This document shows, piece by piece, positions 32,919-41,751 of a stretch of 64,000 nt of DNA. A program made the translations under genes and the position numbers. The notes beneath the pieces were generated by a model that was not told the origin of the DNA, ran no database searches, and saw nothing but the letters and a program-made list of their open reading frames with translations. Numbering within the stretch: the stretch's first letter is position 1; every line of letters begins with the position of its first letter. This stretch comes from CAZXPY01 sp964643435 (lineage in GTDB: Bacteria > Patescibacteriota > Microgenomatia > Woykebacterales > RBG-16-39-9b): NCBI GenBank assembly GCA_964643435.1, contig CAZXPY010000003.1, positions 1 to 64,000 on the forward strand. The letters run 5' to 3'.

Positions 32919-33899
32919 TTAAAAATGAAGTCCGGGGTCGGCTTTTATTTTTTGCCAGGCAACTGGTTTGTAGTTAAAATAAGCCGCTGCCGCAATCATC
33001 GCCGCGTTATCGATGGACAGACCAGGACCAGCGGCTACCACCTTGCTAGTAAAAGAGCTTTGCATTTTTTCGCGCAACCGCTGGTTTGCCGCAACCCCGC
33101 CAGCTAAGACAACCTGCGTGACCTTGAATTTGTTGGCTGCTTTGGAGGTTTTTGTAACTAGAACATCAACTATGGCTTCCTGAATACTTGCCGCCGCATC
33201 AGGAATGACTAGAGATTCTTTATTTATCGTTTTAATACTATTGGTAACGGCGGTTTTTAAGCCGGAAAAAGAAAAATCAAAATCGCCAGAGGCTATCAAG
33301 GGTCGAGGAAAATTAAAAGCTTTTGGGTTACCGCTCTTGGCAGACCTTTCAATCTCTGGACCTCCGGGATAGGGAAGTCCTAGAAGCCGAGCAGTCTTAT
33401 CAAAGGCTTCACCAGCCGCGTCGTCTCGGGTACCGCCTAGCCAAAGATAATTATTGTGGTTTTTTACTAAAAGCAAATCAGTGTGAGCCCCACTGACCAC
33501 TAAAGCTAGGTAAGGAAATTTCGGGGCGGTTTGTTCTAGATAACAACCGTAAATGTGGCCAATTAAATGATTTACTGGTACAATTGGTTTTTTCCAAGCA
33601 AAACTCAATGTTTTGGCGGCTTCAACACCAACTAATAATGATCCAATTAAACCAGGACCGACGGTTACCGCAACAGCATCAATACTGCTTTTGGAAAGTC
33701 TGGCGAGACGAAACGTTTCTTCTAAAACCGGGATTATTTCTTTAACTTGTTCTCGAGCTGCAGTTTCGGGAATTATGCCACCAGTTTTGGAATGCAACTG
33801 GGCAGAAGAAGACACAACATTGGATAAAATTTTTGTTCCATCGAGAACTACGGCAGCCGCAGTTTCATCACAACTAGTCTCAATACCCAAGATTCTCAT
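32919..33899 (-). CDS. tsaD: tRNA N6-adenosine threonylcarbamoyltransferase TsaD
   Basis: A 326-residue Kae1/TsaD protein. It starts ILGIETSCDETAAAVV and has the metal-binding motif NHLIGHIYG (two histidines) and the nucleotide-binding block LVVSGAHTDLLLV. With TsaB/C/E it forms t6A37 on ANN-decoding tRNAs. Gene length is normal. It starts just upstream of a strong promoter running the other way (33930) and lies 22 bp or more from valS on the same strand. Confidence 0.95.
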   Translation of the reverse strand: MRILGIETSCDETAAAVVLDGTKILSNVVSSSAQLHSKTGGIIPETAAREQVKEIIPVLEETFRLARLSKSSIDAVAVTVGPGLIGSLLVGVEAAKTLSFAWKKPIVPVNHLIGHIYGCYLEQTAPKFPYLALVVSGAHTDLLLVKNHNNYLWLGGTRDDAAGEAFDKTARLLGLPYPGGPEIERSAKSGNPKAFNFPRPLIASGDFDFSFSGLKTAVTNSIKTINKESLVIPDAAASIQEAIVDVLVTKTSKAANKFKVTQVVLAGGVAANQRLREKMQSSFTSKVVAAGPGLSIDNAAMIAAAAYFNYKPVAWQKIKADPGLHF

Positions 33900-33929
33900 C
33901 TAAATTAATTGTACTTTATCCTGTAGTAC

Positions 33930-33958
33930 TTGACAATGCTTGACTGCTTTGCTATAAT
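33930..33958 (+). promoter_or_regulatory. Consensus promoter for a structured transcript
   Basis: TTGACA (33930-33935), exactly 17 bp, then TATAAT (33953-33958): a full consensus sigma-70-type promoter. Predicted start near 33965. The transcript would run to the terminator at 34335-34400. Confidence 0.85.
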
Positions 33959-33964
33959 GCCTAT

Positions 33965-34176
33965 AGTTTTCAAAAGGCTGAAACGGTCGAGCCGGGAAAT
34001 TCCGCCTGGATATTGGGTCTTTACCCAAAGAACCTCTAAAGGAAGCCCAGCGAGGCTCCTGCGGGGGTCGTAATAGATCCAGAGTGCCCAGCAAAACCGT
34101 GTAAGCGTATCGGAGAGGATCTGGCCGGGTGGTCACGCAGTCTGCGCATAAAAGCGCGGAAAGGAGAAGGCCATAT
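33965..34176 (+). ncRNA. Long structured leader or ncRNA of unknown type
   Basis: About 210 nt between the consensus promoter and a 30-codon ORF. It has clear hairpins, e.g. TTGGGT/ACCCAA (34013-34028), GATCC/GGATC pairing across about 34076-34120, and GCGC/GCGC near 34144-34157. It is much more GC-rich than the flanking genes. No match to RNase P, SRP, tmRNA or a riboswitch I know. It could be a riboswitch-like leader for the small ORF or the 5' half of one long ncRNA reaching the terminator. Confidence 0.5.
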
Positions 34177-34269
34177 ATGGCTGTTCCAAGTAACCGGTCG
34201 TTTTTGGACAAGTTCAACGTCTTCGACCCGGTCGCCACCTCCGTCGGCGTGACCATCACCCCGATCTGA
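34177..34269 (+). CDS. Possible 30-residue peptide
   Basis: ATG with a good ribosome-binding site (AAAGGAGAAGG, about 6 nt before) opens a 30-codon frame: it begins MAVPSNRSFLDKFNVFDPVA and ends VGVTITPI before TGA. Codons favour C/G at the third position (GTC, ACC, CCG, TTC), unlike neighbouring genes and like the GC-rich small genes at 57.5-58.9 kb. No family known. It may be a real highly expressed peptide or a chance frame in an ncRNA; the good RBS and codon bias favour coding. Confidence 0.5.
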   Translation: MAVPSNRSFLDKFNVFDPVATSVGVTITPI

Positions 34270-34334
34270 GGCGACCATCATCGTCTGGCCAGGTAACCTG
34301 ATGGCGTAAAGCCCCAGGATCCTGGTCAAGACAA

Positions 34335-34405
34335 GCCCGCTGGGAGGAAAATCGCTACTCGAGATGATCAGAGCGAATACCCTTCTCCCAGCGGGCCTCT
34401 TACTT
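34335..34405 (+). terminator. Large terminator hairpin ending the structured transcript
   Basis: A 12-bp perfect stem GCCCGCTGGGAG/CTCCCAGCGGGC (34335-34346 with 34385-34396) encloses a second helix TCGCT/AGCGA, and is followed by CTCTTACTTTT. Just before it is the palindrome CCAGGATCCTGG (34313-34324) and TCAAGACAAGC, which recurs before the 43.25-kb terminator. Confidence 0.78.
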
Positions 34406-34417
34406 TTATAGACACTT

Positions 34418-34927
34418 TTAAACCGGCTGCTTTGGCGGCATCAAAAATTTCTTAGACTCTAAATCCAGGTCAACAAAACTATCCGCCTCACTAATTAATT
34501 TAGCACTGGTACTTTTACCAAAACCAATCACTTCAACCCGGTGTCCCTGGTTTCGTAAATACTCTAGGGCCGGTACGTAGTCTCCGTCTCCAGAAACTAA
34601 AACCATAACGTCTAGTTTTGGTCCTAGCCGGATCATATCGATCACAATGCCTACGTCCCAGTCACCTTTTTTTACTCCGCCGGGAAAAATTTGAATATCT
34701 TTAGTTTTTACTTCAAAACCGCTTTTCTCTAAAGCTTCAAAAAAAGTTTGCTCTTCGGGTATATCGGCCTTAATTACATAAGCGAGTGCCCTTATTAACT
34801 GACGAGAATTAACCCCGGTTTCTAAAATTTTTGAAAAATTAACCCTAGCGCCGTAAATATTGCGGGCACTATAATATAAATTTTGAACATCAACAAAAAC
34901 ACCGATCCGCTGGTTTATATTTCTCAA
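34418..34927 (-). CDS. NYN domain protein (LabA/DUF88 family)
   Basis: A 169-residue PIN-like NYN domain: IGVFVDVQNLYYSAR at the N-terminus with the first catalytic Asp, KKGDWDVGIVIDMIRLG, and MVLVSGDGDYVPALEYL with the SGDGD acidic cluster. Such proteins are predicted metal-dependent RNases; biological roles in bacteria are mostly unknown. It overlaps the VanW gene by 4 nt (ATGA) and follows it on the minus strand. A second, longer NYN protein is at 59097. Confidence 0.85.
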   Translation of the reverse strand: MRNINQRIGVFVDVQNLYYSARNIYGARVNFSKILETGVNSRQLIRALAYVIKADIPEEQTFFEALEKSGFEVKTKDIQIFPGGVKKGDWDVGIVIDMIRLGPKLDVMVLVSGDGDYVPALEYLRNQGHRVEVIGFGKSTSAKLISEADSFVDLDLESKKFLMPPKQPV

Positions 34928-36798
34928 ATACCTTCACCTCCTGTTCCAATTAAATAAATTGCTCGCCAAGGTTGATAATGAGTAACAAAATCTTCTTTTG
35001 AAACTAGGTTACCCTCTTTATAAACTTTTCTTGAAAAAATAGTATCGGCTCCCCAGGCTTCAAAATCAACTTGCTTTTTTGTACCGGCCGGTAGGCTTAC
35101 ATCTTCCTGGAAAGAAGGAGACGGTGGGGGAACTAAGTTCTTAACAATTGGTTTGCTGATCTCAATAACCCGATTGTCAGCCGTACCGTATATCTCAAAA
35201 GCTAAATAGGATTTGGCCAAATCAATTCTTCTTTGAATCAACAAATAATTCGGAGTGTCGTTTTTAAATTTTAAATCTGAAGTGGGAAAATAAACTGAAG
35301 CATCAATTCCTGGAGGGGAATCAAGTTCATAATAGCCAACTCGGTAGGCATGGGGGTGGCGTTCAACAACCGGCAAACCAGCGTTTAAAATAGCCCTAAA
35401 AAGGGTGGTTGAAACCTGACAAATTCCGCCACCGACCCCAATTTGGGTGCGGCCATTTATTATAATATAAGCTTCTCTAAAACCAGTGGTGGCTTCAACG
35501 TCACCAATCGCTTTGTGCATCGAAAAAGTTTCCCCAGGCGCAATTAAAACGCCGTTTAATCTTTCAGAACCAAGCCTTATATTGTGAACCCTTCCTTCCC
35601 CGCTACCACCAAATTTAGATTCTCCTGTACCGAGAAGTTCTTTTATACCTAGGTTATTGACATTTTCAATTGTGACAGCTGCTTTAGTAATTTTTACTGG
35701 TAAATCAAGCGTTTTCTCCTCACCACTAAGAGAACTACTGATTAAGTTTACTAATAAATCTTCGTCAAGCTCTCGACCTTCCTGATGGGGTACAAAATTG
35801 GCGACTCTTCCTCCCTGAAATTCAAAACGGGCGTTAATAGAGGGTTGATCGATTTCTTGGGTGATTCTGGCCACATAATCTTTTACCGCGGCCGTATTTA
35901 TCTGGACAAGCGGGTTTGATTTGGGAGAGGTTAACGAATAAATTTTCTGTATTTGTATTGTGTAATTGGCAGTTTTTATTTTGAAAGCAGAGGAAGAGTC
36001 TCCAGAGTCTAGACTAATAAACTGCGCTAATTGCTTTGTGTCTAATTTCCAAGTCTTATTTCCCAATCGCAACGTTAATTTAGTGTTAAAAATCTTTTTG
36101 ATGTCTTCTTGGGCAGCAATAACATCGGCTTCAGAGACAGTTGGTTCAACGATTCGAAGCTGACCAACCACTAAGGAAGAAAAATTTTTACTAGATTTTA
36201 ATAAGGCGTTTTTTAAACCGGTTTTATCCAATTTTACGCCATTTTCCCCACCTTTAACGAGAAAATCTCTTCCATTGAAGCTAAAAGTAGCGTCTTCTGG
36301 AGCAACTTCAAACTGGGAACTTAAGTTATCTAAAAAAGAGTTAATTTTTGTCTCGTCAATATCCAAAGAAACCCCGACCCCTTTTTTACCAAAAAAACCT
36401 TCTAAGATCTGCTTAGAAGATAGAAAAATATTTGGATCACGACCGATCCTAAAGGCCTCTTTAATTGTATCTTTGGTATTAAAATCTATACCGGCGTCTT
36501 TGGGTTTAAAATTTTCTTGGTAATTGTCTATTTTTAAAGTAAACCCTTCTTTTTTAAAACTAGTTATTTTTTGAACTACTCTTTCTTCAGCTTGCTCTAA
36601 ATTTTGAGATCCCAGATTTATATTAGCGACAAAAATATTTGGATAAATCCTTTCCCTAAAAACGTAAAAAAGGAGAAAAGTGAGGCACAAGAGGGCAAAT
36701 AGAACAACGTAAAAAGATGTTAGAAACTGACCCTGTAGGTAAAAACCAGTGGATAAGTCTTTATTAATTGGTATCTGGTTTCTAGTTTTCTTAGCCAT
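34924..36798 (-). CDS. VanW family protein with peptidoglycan-binding-like domains
   Basis: A 624-residue protein anchored by one N-terminal helix (FLTSFYVVLFALLCLTFLLF). Residues about 55-380 hold two or more PG_binding_4-type repeats (NLGSQNLEQAEERVV, KFVPHQEGRELDEDLLV-like). The VanW domain follows with GERLNGVLIAPGETFSMH-like and GVGGGICQVSTTLFRAILNAG motifs. VanW proteins are linked to the cell wall and vancomycin-resistance operons but their activity is unproven. A strand-rich C-terminal part ends with FVTHYQPWRAIYLIG. It is divergent from galU, about 46 bp apart. Confidence 0.9.
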   Translation of the reverse strand: MAKKTRNQIPINKDLSTGFYLQGQFLTSFYVVLFALLCLTFLLFYVFRERIYPNIFVANINLGSQNLEQAEERVVQKITSFKKEGFTLKIDNYQENFKPKDAGIDFNTKDTIKEAFRIGRDPNIFLSSKQILEGFFGKKGVGVSLDIDETKINSFLDNLSSQFEVAPEDATFSFNGRDFLVKGGENGVKLDKTGLKNALLKSSKNFSSLVVGQLRIVEPTVSEADVIAAQEDIKKIFNTKLTLRLGNKTWKLDTKQLAQFISLDSGDSSSAFKIKTANYTIQIQKIYSLTSPKSNPLVQINTAAVKDYVARITQEIDQPSINARFEFQGGRVANFVPHQEGRELDEDLLVNLISSSLSGEEKTLDLPVKITKAAVTIENVNNLGIKELLGTGESKFGGSGEGRVHNIRLGSERLNGVLIAPGETFSMHKAIGDVEATTGFREAYIIINGRTQIGVGGGICQVSTTLFRAILNAGLPVVERHPHAYRVGYYELDSPPGIDASVYFPTSDLKFKNDTPNYLLIQRRIDLAKSYLAFEIYGTADNRVIEISKPIVKNLVPPPSPSFQEDVSLPAGTKKQVDFEAWGADTIFSRKVYKEGNLVSKEDFVTHYQPWRAIYLIGTGGEGI

Positions 36799-36844
36799 TT
36801 TTAAGTTGAAACAACTCCTACCTTATGATACCATTTATAGGTTA

Positions 36845-37723
36845 ATGAGCCAAAAAATTCGTAAAGCAATAATCCCCGCTGCCGGCTATGGAACTCGGTT
36901 TTTGCCAGTTACCAAAGCAATGCCAAAAGAAATGCTTCCAGTAGTGGATAAACCAATTATCCAATACGTTGTTGAGGAAGCAGTCGAGAGCGGAATCGAA
37001 GATATAATTATTGTTACTGGAGCAAACAAAAGGGCAATTGAGGATCATTTTGATCGGGCAAGTGAATTAGAGGATTGGTTAAAGGAAAATCATAAAGAAA
37101 AAGAACTAGAAGAAATTAAACGGATCGCTTCTTTAGCGAACTTTATTTATATTAGGCAAAAAGGAAACTACTACGGTAATGCCCTGCCAGTTCTTAACGC
37201 CGAACACTTAGTGGAAAATGAGCCGTTTGCCGTTCTTTGGGGAGATGAGTTTATTTATGGGGAGCCTCCCCGTCTAAAACAAATGCTTTCAGTTTTTGAA
37301 AAGTACCAGGCTCCAATTATAAGTGCTGTTCGTATTAAAAATAAAAAAGATTTAAGCCGTTACGGCATTGCTAAGGTAAAACCGGTAGAGGGGAATGTTT
37401 TTCAAATCGAAAAAATTGTTGAAAAGCCAAAACCGCAAGAGGCACCATCTAACCTAGCCACTCACGGTGCATATATTTTGACTCCGGATGTTTTTCCAAT
37501 ACTTAGGAATTTAAAACCTGGTAAAAATAACGAACTTTGGTTACCAGATGCCGTTAGTGAACTTATTAAAAAAAGGCCCGTTTATGCAGTTGAGATTGAA
37601 AACGCCCGCTATTACGATACGGGTAATAAGTTGGAATATTTAAAAGCAAATATCGATTTCGCTTTAAGAAGCGAAGAGTTTAATGGAGAGCTTCTAAAAT
37701 TTTTGAAAAATATTGTAAAGTAA
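36845..37723 (+). CDS. galU: UTP-glucose-1-phosphate uridylyltransferase
   Basis: A 292-residue nucleotidyltransferase with the standard start KAIIPAAGYGTRFLPVTKAM, then PKEMLPVVDKPIIQYVVEEA, KGNYYGNALPVL and EKPKPQEAPSNLATHGAYIL. It makes UDP-glucose from UTP and glucose-1-phosphate, feeding the glycan genes. The ATG at 36845 is used; the frame is open further upstream but would overlap the VanW gene start. Confidence 0.94.
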   Translation: MSQKIRKAIIPAAGYGTRFLPVTKAMPKEMLPVVDKPIIQYVVEEAVESGIEDIIIVTGANKRAIEDHFDRASELEDWLKENHKEKELEEIKRIASLANFIYIRQKGNYYGNALPVLNAEHLVENEPFAVLWGDEFIYGEPPRLKQMLSVFEKYQAPIISAVRIKNKKDLSRYGIAKVKPVEGNVFQIEKIVEKPKPQEAPSNLATHGAYILTPDVFPILRNLKPGKNNELWLPDAVSELIKKRPVYAVEIENARYYDTGNKLEYLKANIDFALRSEEFNGELLKFLKNIVK

Positions 37724-37775
37724 TGGTAGTTTTGCTACACTTAGATTAGATTTAAGGTTCGAATCCCTATTTTGT

Positions 37776-39149
37776 ATGGCTGCCCTTAGGTTTGTTTTCA
37801 TTTTTATCATCGCTTCAGCACTTTTATTAGGTGGATTTCTTTTTATTTCAACAAAAACCGATTTATTAAAACCAAGCCCAAAAGAAGTCACTTTAAAATA
37901 TTGGGGTTTTTATGAACCGTCAACTGTCAAACTGATTATTGAAGATTACCAAAAAACTCATCCTAAAGTAAAAATTAGTTACGAAAAATTTTCCCCTCAA
38001 AATTACCGGGAAACTCTGCAAACAAGAATAAAGGATAATCGAGGACCAGATATTTTTAGATTTCATGCCAGTTGGGTTCCGGTCTTAAAAGCGGAACTTT
38101 CTCCTCTTCCTAAAGAAATTATGGACGATAAGAACTTTACCGAAGCGTTTTACCAAATTGCGGCGGAGAACTTAAAGAGCGGAGGCAATTTTGTAGGCAT
38201 TCCCTTAGAATACGATTCTTTAGCTTTAATCTATAATAGCGATTTATTAAAAGCAGCTGGATTAGAAAAACCACCCGCTACTTGGAATGAACTTAGGTTT
38301 AACTATGCCCCAAAGTTAGCCCAAAGAGATGAAACTGGCCGACTTACGGTGGCCGCGGTTGCTTTGGGTAGTAATATAAATGTTGATTATTCTTCGGATA
38401 TCCTAGGGTTGATGATGCTCCAAAACGGGGTTAGTTTTTTTGATGACGGCAAAGTTTTATTTGATAAAAGTTTATCCTCCGATACCCCACCCCGTAATCT
38501 AGGAGCGGATGCACTGACCTTCTTCACTCTTTTCATAAATCAGGATCGAGTTTGGGATGAAACTTTGCCAAATTCAATTCAAGCCTTTGCAAACGGTAAA
38601 GTGACGATGATTTTTGCACCAAGTGCAAAAATTTTTGAGATTATCAAAACTTTTCAATCAAGTGGAAAACAAATAAATTTTGGGGTAGCTCCGATACCAC
38701 AATTAATCTCTGATTCTAATAGAAGAGTTAGTTGGGCCTCTTATTGGGCAGAAGGAGTTTCAACTAAAAGTAAACTTAAAAAAGAAGCTTGGGAATTTCT
38801 AAAGTTCCTTTCCGAAAAAGAAACTTTAAGAGCTCTTCATCTAGAAATAAGAAAAGAACAAACATTTAGTCCAATTCCTTCAAGAAAAGATTTAAGTCAG
38901 GAACTTTTAACCGATAGCTTCTTAGCGCCTTATGTAAGCGAAGCCCCTTATGCAAAAAATTGGTATATGAACTCTTTTACGTTTGACAACGGATTAAATG
39001 ATAAGATTATCGAAGAATTCTCTATCGCAATCCAAGAAGCTTTAAAAGGTTCAGACGCTAAAGGATCTTTAGTAGCGGCGGGTAAGAAGGTTGAACAGAT
39101 CTTAACAGAGTTTAATTTAATCCAACCCCAATCTACCAAAAAACCTTAA
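37776..39149 (+). CDS. Extracellular solute-binding protein, family 1 (sugar ABC transporter type)
   Basis: A 457-residue protein with an N-terminal hydrophobic segment (RFVFIFIIASALLLGGFLFI) lacking a lipobox cysteine, so it is probably kept as a membrane anchor. The mature part has the family pattern: VTLKYWGFYEPSTVKLIIED, GPDIFRFHASWVP, GIPLEYDSLALIYNSDLLKA, and SYWAEGVSTKSKLKKEAWEF. It should bind sugars or oligosaccharides. No permease or ATPase gene is adjacent, which is unusual. It lies 52 bp after galU. Confidence 0.85.
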   Translation: MAALRFVFIFIIASALLLGGFLFISTKTDLLKPSPKEVTLKYWGFYEPSTVKLIIEDYQKTHPKVKISYEKFSPQNYRETLQTRIKDNRGPDIFRFHASWVPVLKAELSPLPKEIMDDKNFTEAFYQIAAENLKSGGNFVGIPLEYDSLALIYNSDLLKAAGLEKPPATWNELRFNYAPKLAQRDETGRLTVAAVALGSNINVDYSSDILGLMMLQNGVSFFDDGKVLFDKSLSSDTPPRNLGADALTFFTLFINQDRVWDETLPNSIQAFANGKVTMIFAPSAKIFEIIKTFQSSGKQINFGVAPIPQLISDSNRRVSWASYWAEGVSTKSKLKKEAWEFLKFLSEKETLRALHLEIRKEQTFSPIPSRKDLSQELLTDSFLAPYVSEAPYAKNWYMNSFTFDNGLNDKIIEEFSIAIQEALKGSDAKGSLVAAGKKVEQILTEFNLIQPQSTKKP

Positions 39150-39165
39150 CCTCTCTTTCTAGGTC

Positions 39166-39193
39166 TTGACAAAGACGTTATTATTTATATAAT
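39166..39193 (+). promoter_or_regulatory. groES-groEL promoter
   Basis: TTGACA (39166-39171), 16 bp, TATAAT (39188-39193). Predicted leader about 40 nt. No CIRCE inverted repeat (TTAGCACTC-N9-GAGTGCTAA) is found, so HrcA-type control is not indicated. Confidence 0.8.
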
Positions 39194-39241
39194 CATTCAT
39201 TAGCAGAGAAACATTAAGATTGATAGTTTTTGCTTCAAAAT

Positions 39242-39553
39242 ATGGAAAAAAATAAATCTGTTAAACTAAATAACATTAAGCCGCTAGCTGGCTACGCTTT
39301 GATTGAGCCTCAAGAAGCCGAAGAAGTAACGGCAGCCGGAATTGTTTTACCCGATAGCGCCCAAGAAAAACCAGCTCAAGGTAAGGTTTTGGCAGTAGGA
39401 GGACCCTCTTTAATTGATGGTAGGAGAGTAAAACCAGAATTTAAAGTTGGCGACATTGTTTTGTACAAAAAATGGGGTGGAGACGAAATTAAAATTTACG
39501 GTAAGGAATTTAAGCTTGTTAAATTTGAAGATGTTATGGCAATTTTAAAGTAA
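39242..39553 (+). CDS. groS: Co-chaperonin GroES
   Basis: A 103-residue GroES: VKLNNIKPLAGYALIEPQEA at the start, the mobile-loop region EEVTAAGIVLPDSAQEKPAQ, GKVLAVGGPS, and VGDIVLYKKWGGDEIKIYGK. It caps GroEL. The ATG at 39242 is preferred to an upstream TTG; no clear Shine-Dalgarno precedes it. It is 16 bp upstream of groL. Confidence 0.95.
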   Translation: MEKNKSVKLNNIKPLAGYALIEPQEAEEVTAAGIVLPDSAQEKPAQGKVLAVGGPSLIDGRRVKPEFKVGDIVLYKKWGGDEIKIYGKEFKLVKFEDVMAILK

Positions 39554-39569
39554 ATAAAGGAGGAAAAAG

Positions 39570-41198
39570 TTGGCTAAACAATTAATTTATGCCGATGAAG
39601 CAAGAAAAAAATTACTGATTGGAGTTAATAAACTTACTGATGCGGTAAGCACAACCCTTGGTCCAAAGGGTCGGAATGTGGCCCTTGACAAAAAATGGGG
39701 AGCCCCAAATGTAGTCCACGATGGGGTAACGGTTGCTAAAGAAATTGATCTAGAAGATCCGTTTGAAAATATGGGAGCCCAACTAATAAAGGAAGCGGCT
39801 TCCAAGACCAACGACGTTGCTGGTGATGGAACCACAACCGCAACAATTTTAGCCGCTTCAATAATTAATGAAGGTTTAAAAAACATTACGGCTGGGGTTA
39901 ACCCGATGATTTTAAAGAGAGGTTTAGAATCTGGTGTGGAAGCAGTGGTTGCCGAATTAAAAAAAATGGCAAAGAAAGTTTCGACTAAAGAAGAAATTGC
40001 CCAGGTAGCCACAATAAGTGCGGCTGATACGACAATCGGTAATTTAATAGCGGCTGCTTTGGATAAAGTTGGAAAAGACGGGGTTGTTACCGTTGAAGAA
40101 TCAAAGGGTTTAGAAACAAACGTTGAGTATAAAGAAGGAATGGAATTTGACCGCGGTTATGTATCGCCCTATTTTGTCACCAGCCCAGAAAAAATGGAAG
40201 CTTCCATTGAAAATCCTCACATTTTAATCACTGATAAAAAAGTTACCGCAATTGCCGATTTACTACCGCTACTGGAAAAATTAGTGCAAGTGACAAAAGA
40301 TTTGGTGATTATTGCCGATGAAATCGAAGGCGAAGCCTTGGCTACGTTAGTGGTTAATAAAATTAGAGGTACAATGAATATTTTGGCGATAAAAGCGCCT
40401 GGATTTGGCGATAGAAGAAAAGAAATGTTAGAAGATATTGCTATTTTAACTGGCGGTACTTTTCTTAGCGAAGATACGGGGATAAAATTCGAAAACGTCC
40501 AACCAAATGATTTAGGTAGAGCCGATAAAGTAACGAGCGATAAGGACAATACTATTATCGTTGGTGGTAAGGGTCAAAAGAGTGCTATTGAAGCAAGAAT
40601 CAAACAGATAAAAATCCAAATCGAGAAAACAACCAGCGATTTTGATAAAGAAAAGTTGCAAGAGCGTTTGGCAAAACTTTCTGGCGGAGTTGCCGTTGTG
40701 AACGTTGGCGCGGCTACTGAAATCGAACTAAAAGAGAAGAAAGAACGAGTGAACGATGCTGTCCAGGCAACTAAGGCAGCGATTGAAGAGGGGTTCGTTG
40801 TTGGTGGTGAAGTAGCCTTTTTGCGTAGTATCGGCTCTTTAGAGGGAGTAAAAGCAGAAGGGGATGAATTGGTAGGAATAAAAATTTTAAGAGAAGCCTT
40901 GAAAAAACCTTTGCGACTTTTAGCCGAAAATGCTGGGGCTGATAGTGGTTGGGTGGTAAAAGAGATTGAAAAAACAACCGGAAACTACGGGTTTAACGCC
41001 CTTACTGGAAAATTTGAAGATTTAGTTGCGGCAGGAGTAATTGATCCAGTAAAAGTTACCCGATCCGCTTTACAAAACGCCGCTAGTGTGGCAATGATGG
41101 TATTGACCACCGAAGCGCTAATAACGGATATCCCTGAAGAAAAGAATCCGCCAGCCGGCGGAGTAGGTATGCCTCCTGGTGGAATGGGCGAGTACTAG
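39570..41198 (+). CDS. groL: Chaperonin GroEL
   Basis: A 542-residue chaperonin starting at TTG after AAAGGAGG. It has TTLGPKGRNVALDKKWG, the ATP-binding motif GDGTTTATILAASI, and the C-terminal tail GGVGMPPGGMGEY. It forms the 14-mer folding chamber with GroES. One copy is seen. Length and motifs are normal. Confidence 0.98.
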   Translation: MAKQLIYADEARKKLLIGVNKLTDAVSTTLGPKGRNVALDKKWGAPNVVHDGVTVAKEIDLEDPFENMGAQLIKEAASKTNDVAGDGTTTATILAASIINEGLKNITAGVNPMILKRGLESGVEAVVAELKKMAKKVSTKEEIAQVATISAADTTIGNLIAAALDKVGKDGVVTVEESKGLETNVEYKEGMEFDRGYVSPYFVTSPEKMEASIENPHILITDKKVTAIADLLPLLEKLVQVTKDLVIIADEIEGEALATLVVNKIRGTMNILAIKAPGFGDRRKEMLEDIAILTGGTFLSEDTGIKFENVQPNDLGRADKVTSDKDNTIIVGGKGQKSAIEARIKQIKIQIEKTTSDFDKEKLQERLAKLSGGVAVVNVGAATEIELKEKKERVNDAVQATKAAIEEGFVVGGEVAFLRSIGSLEGVKAEGDELVGIKILREALKKPLRLLAENAGADSGWVVKEIEKTTGNYGFNALTGKFEDLVAAGVIDPVKVTRSALQNAASVAMMVLTTEALITDIPEEKNPPAGGVGMPPGGMGEY

Positions 41199-41251
41199 AT
41201 TAATTCAAAATTTAAAAGGCAAAATTGGAAAAGAGCCGAAGCGTGTTTGTT

Positions 41252-41737
41252 ATGAGTAAATTTGAAACCCTAACACCACAGGAAGCTCTCCGTTTAGAAG
41301 GAGAGGCAGTTAAAAAGTACTCTCATGGAGAAAGTGAGCATCCTCACATTGAACCCCAAAAAGATTCTAATGTCTTGGCACGTTTTAAATCTGTGTTTCC
41401 TTTAGAAATTTTTCCTGATGAACTTGTAATTGAGGAAAAAAGAATAATCTGGATTCACCGTTTTGGACCAGGGATGTGTGAGGTGCTCACCCTTTTGCCA
41501 ATCGACATCAACCGAGTGGAGGCATCGAGTGGCCCTTTATTTGGGCATCTCCATATTTCTACCCTACGCCATGATGTTGAGATTTTAATGGAACGACTAA
41601 CTCGCAAGAACACCTTTAAAGCAAGAGATTTAATTGAAGGCTTAATGGTAGTTGCCAAACAAAATTTAGAAATAAAAGGTAGTAGCCCCGAAGAAAAAAT
41701 TGACTTCCTAACGAAGCTGACCCATGTTGAGATTTGA
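41252..41737 (+). CDS. Hypothetical soluble protein
   Basis: About 161 residues from the ATG at 41252 (MSKFETLTPQEALRLEGEAV); a TTG at 41225 could add 9. Centre of the protein is strand-rich (LEIFPDELVIEEKRIIWIHR, PGMCEVLTLLPIDINRVEAS), reminiscent of a PH-like fold, followed by helices (RKNTFKARDLIEGLMVVAKQ). No membrane segment. No family recognised. It follows groL by about 50 bp and converges on an M23 peptidase gene. Confidence 0.65.
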   Translation: MSKFETLTPQEALRLEGEAVKKYSHGESEHPHIEPQKDSNVLARFKSVFPLEIFPDELVIEEKRIIWIHRFGPGMCEVLTLLPIDINRVEASSGPLFGHLHISTLRHDVEILMERLTRKNTFKARDLIEGLMVVAKQNLEIKGSSPEEKIDFLTKLTHVEI

Positions 41738-41751
41738 TCTAAAGAACCAAT

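Noticed and set aside
37755..37775. GGTTCGAATCCC resembling a tRNA T arm
   Set aside because: The 5-bp stem is mismatched and no anticodon or acceptor stem can be found around it.
39194..39241. CIRCE operator before groES
   Set aside because: TTAGCAGAGAAACATTAAGATTGATAG begins like CIRCE but has no complementary GAGTGCTAA arm.
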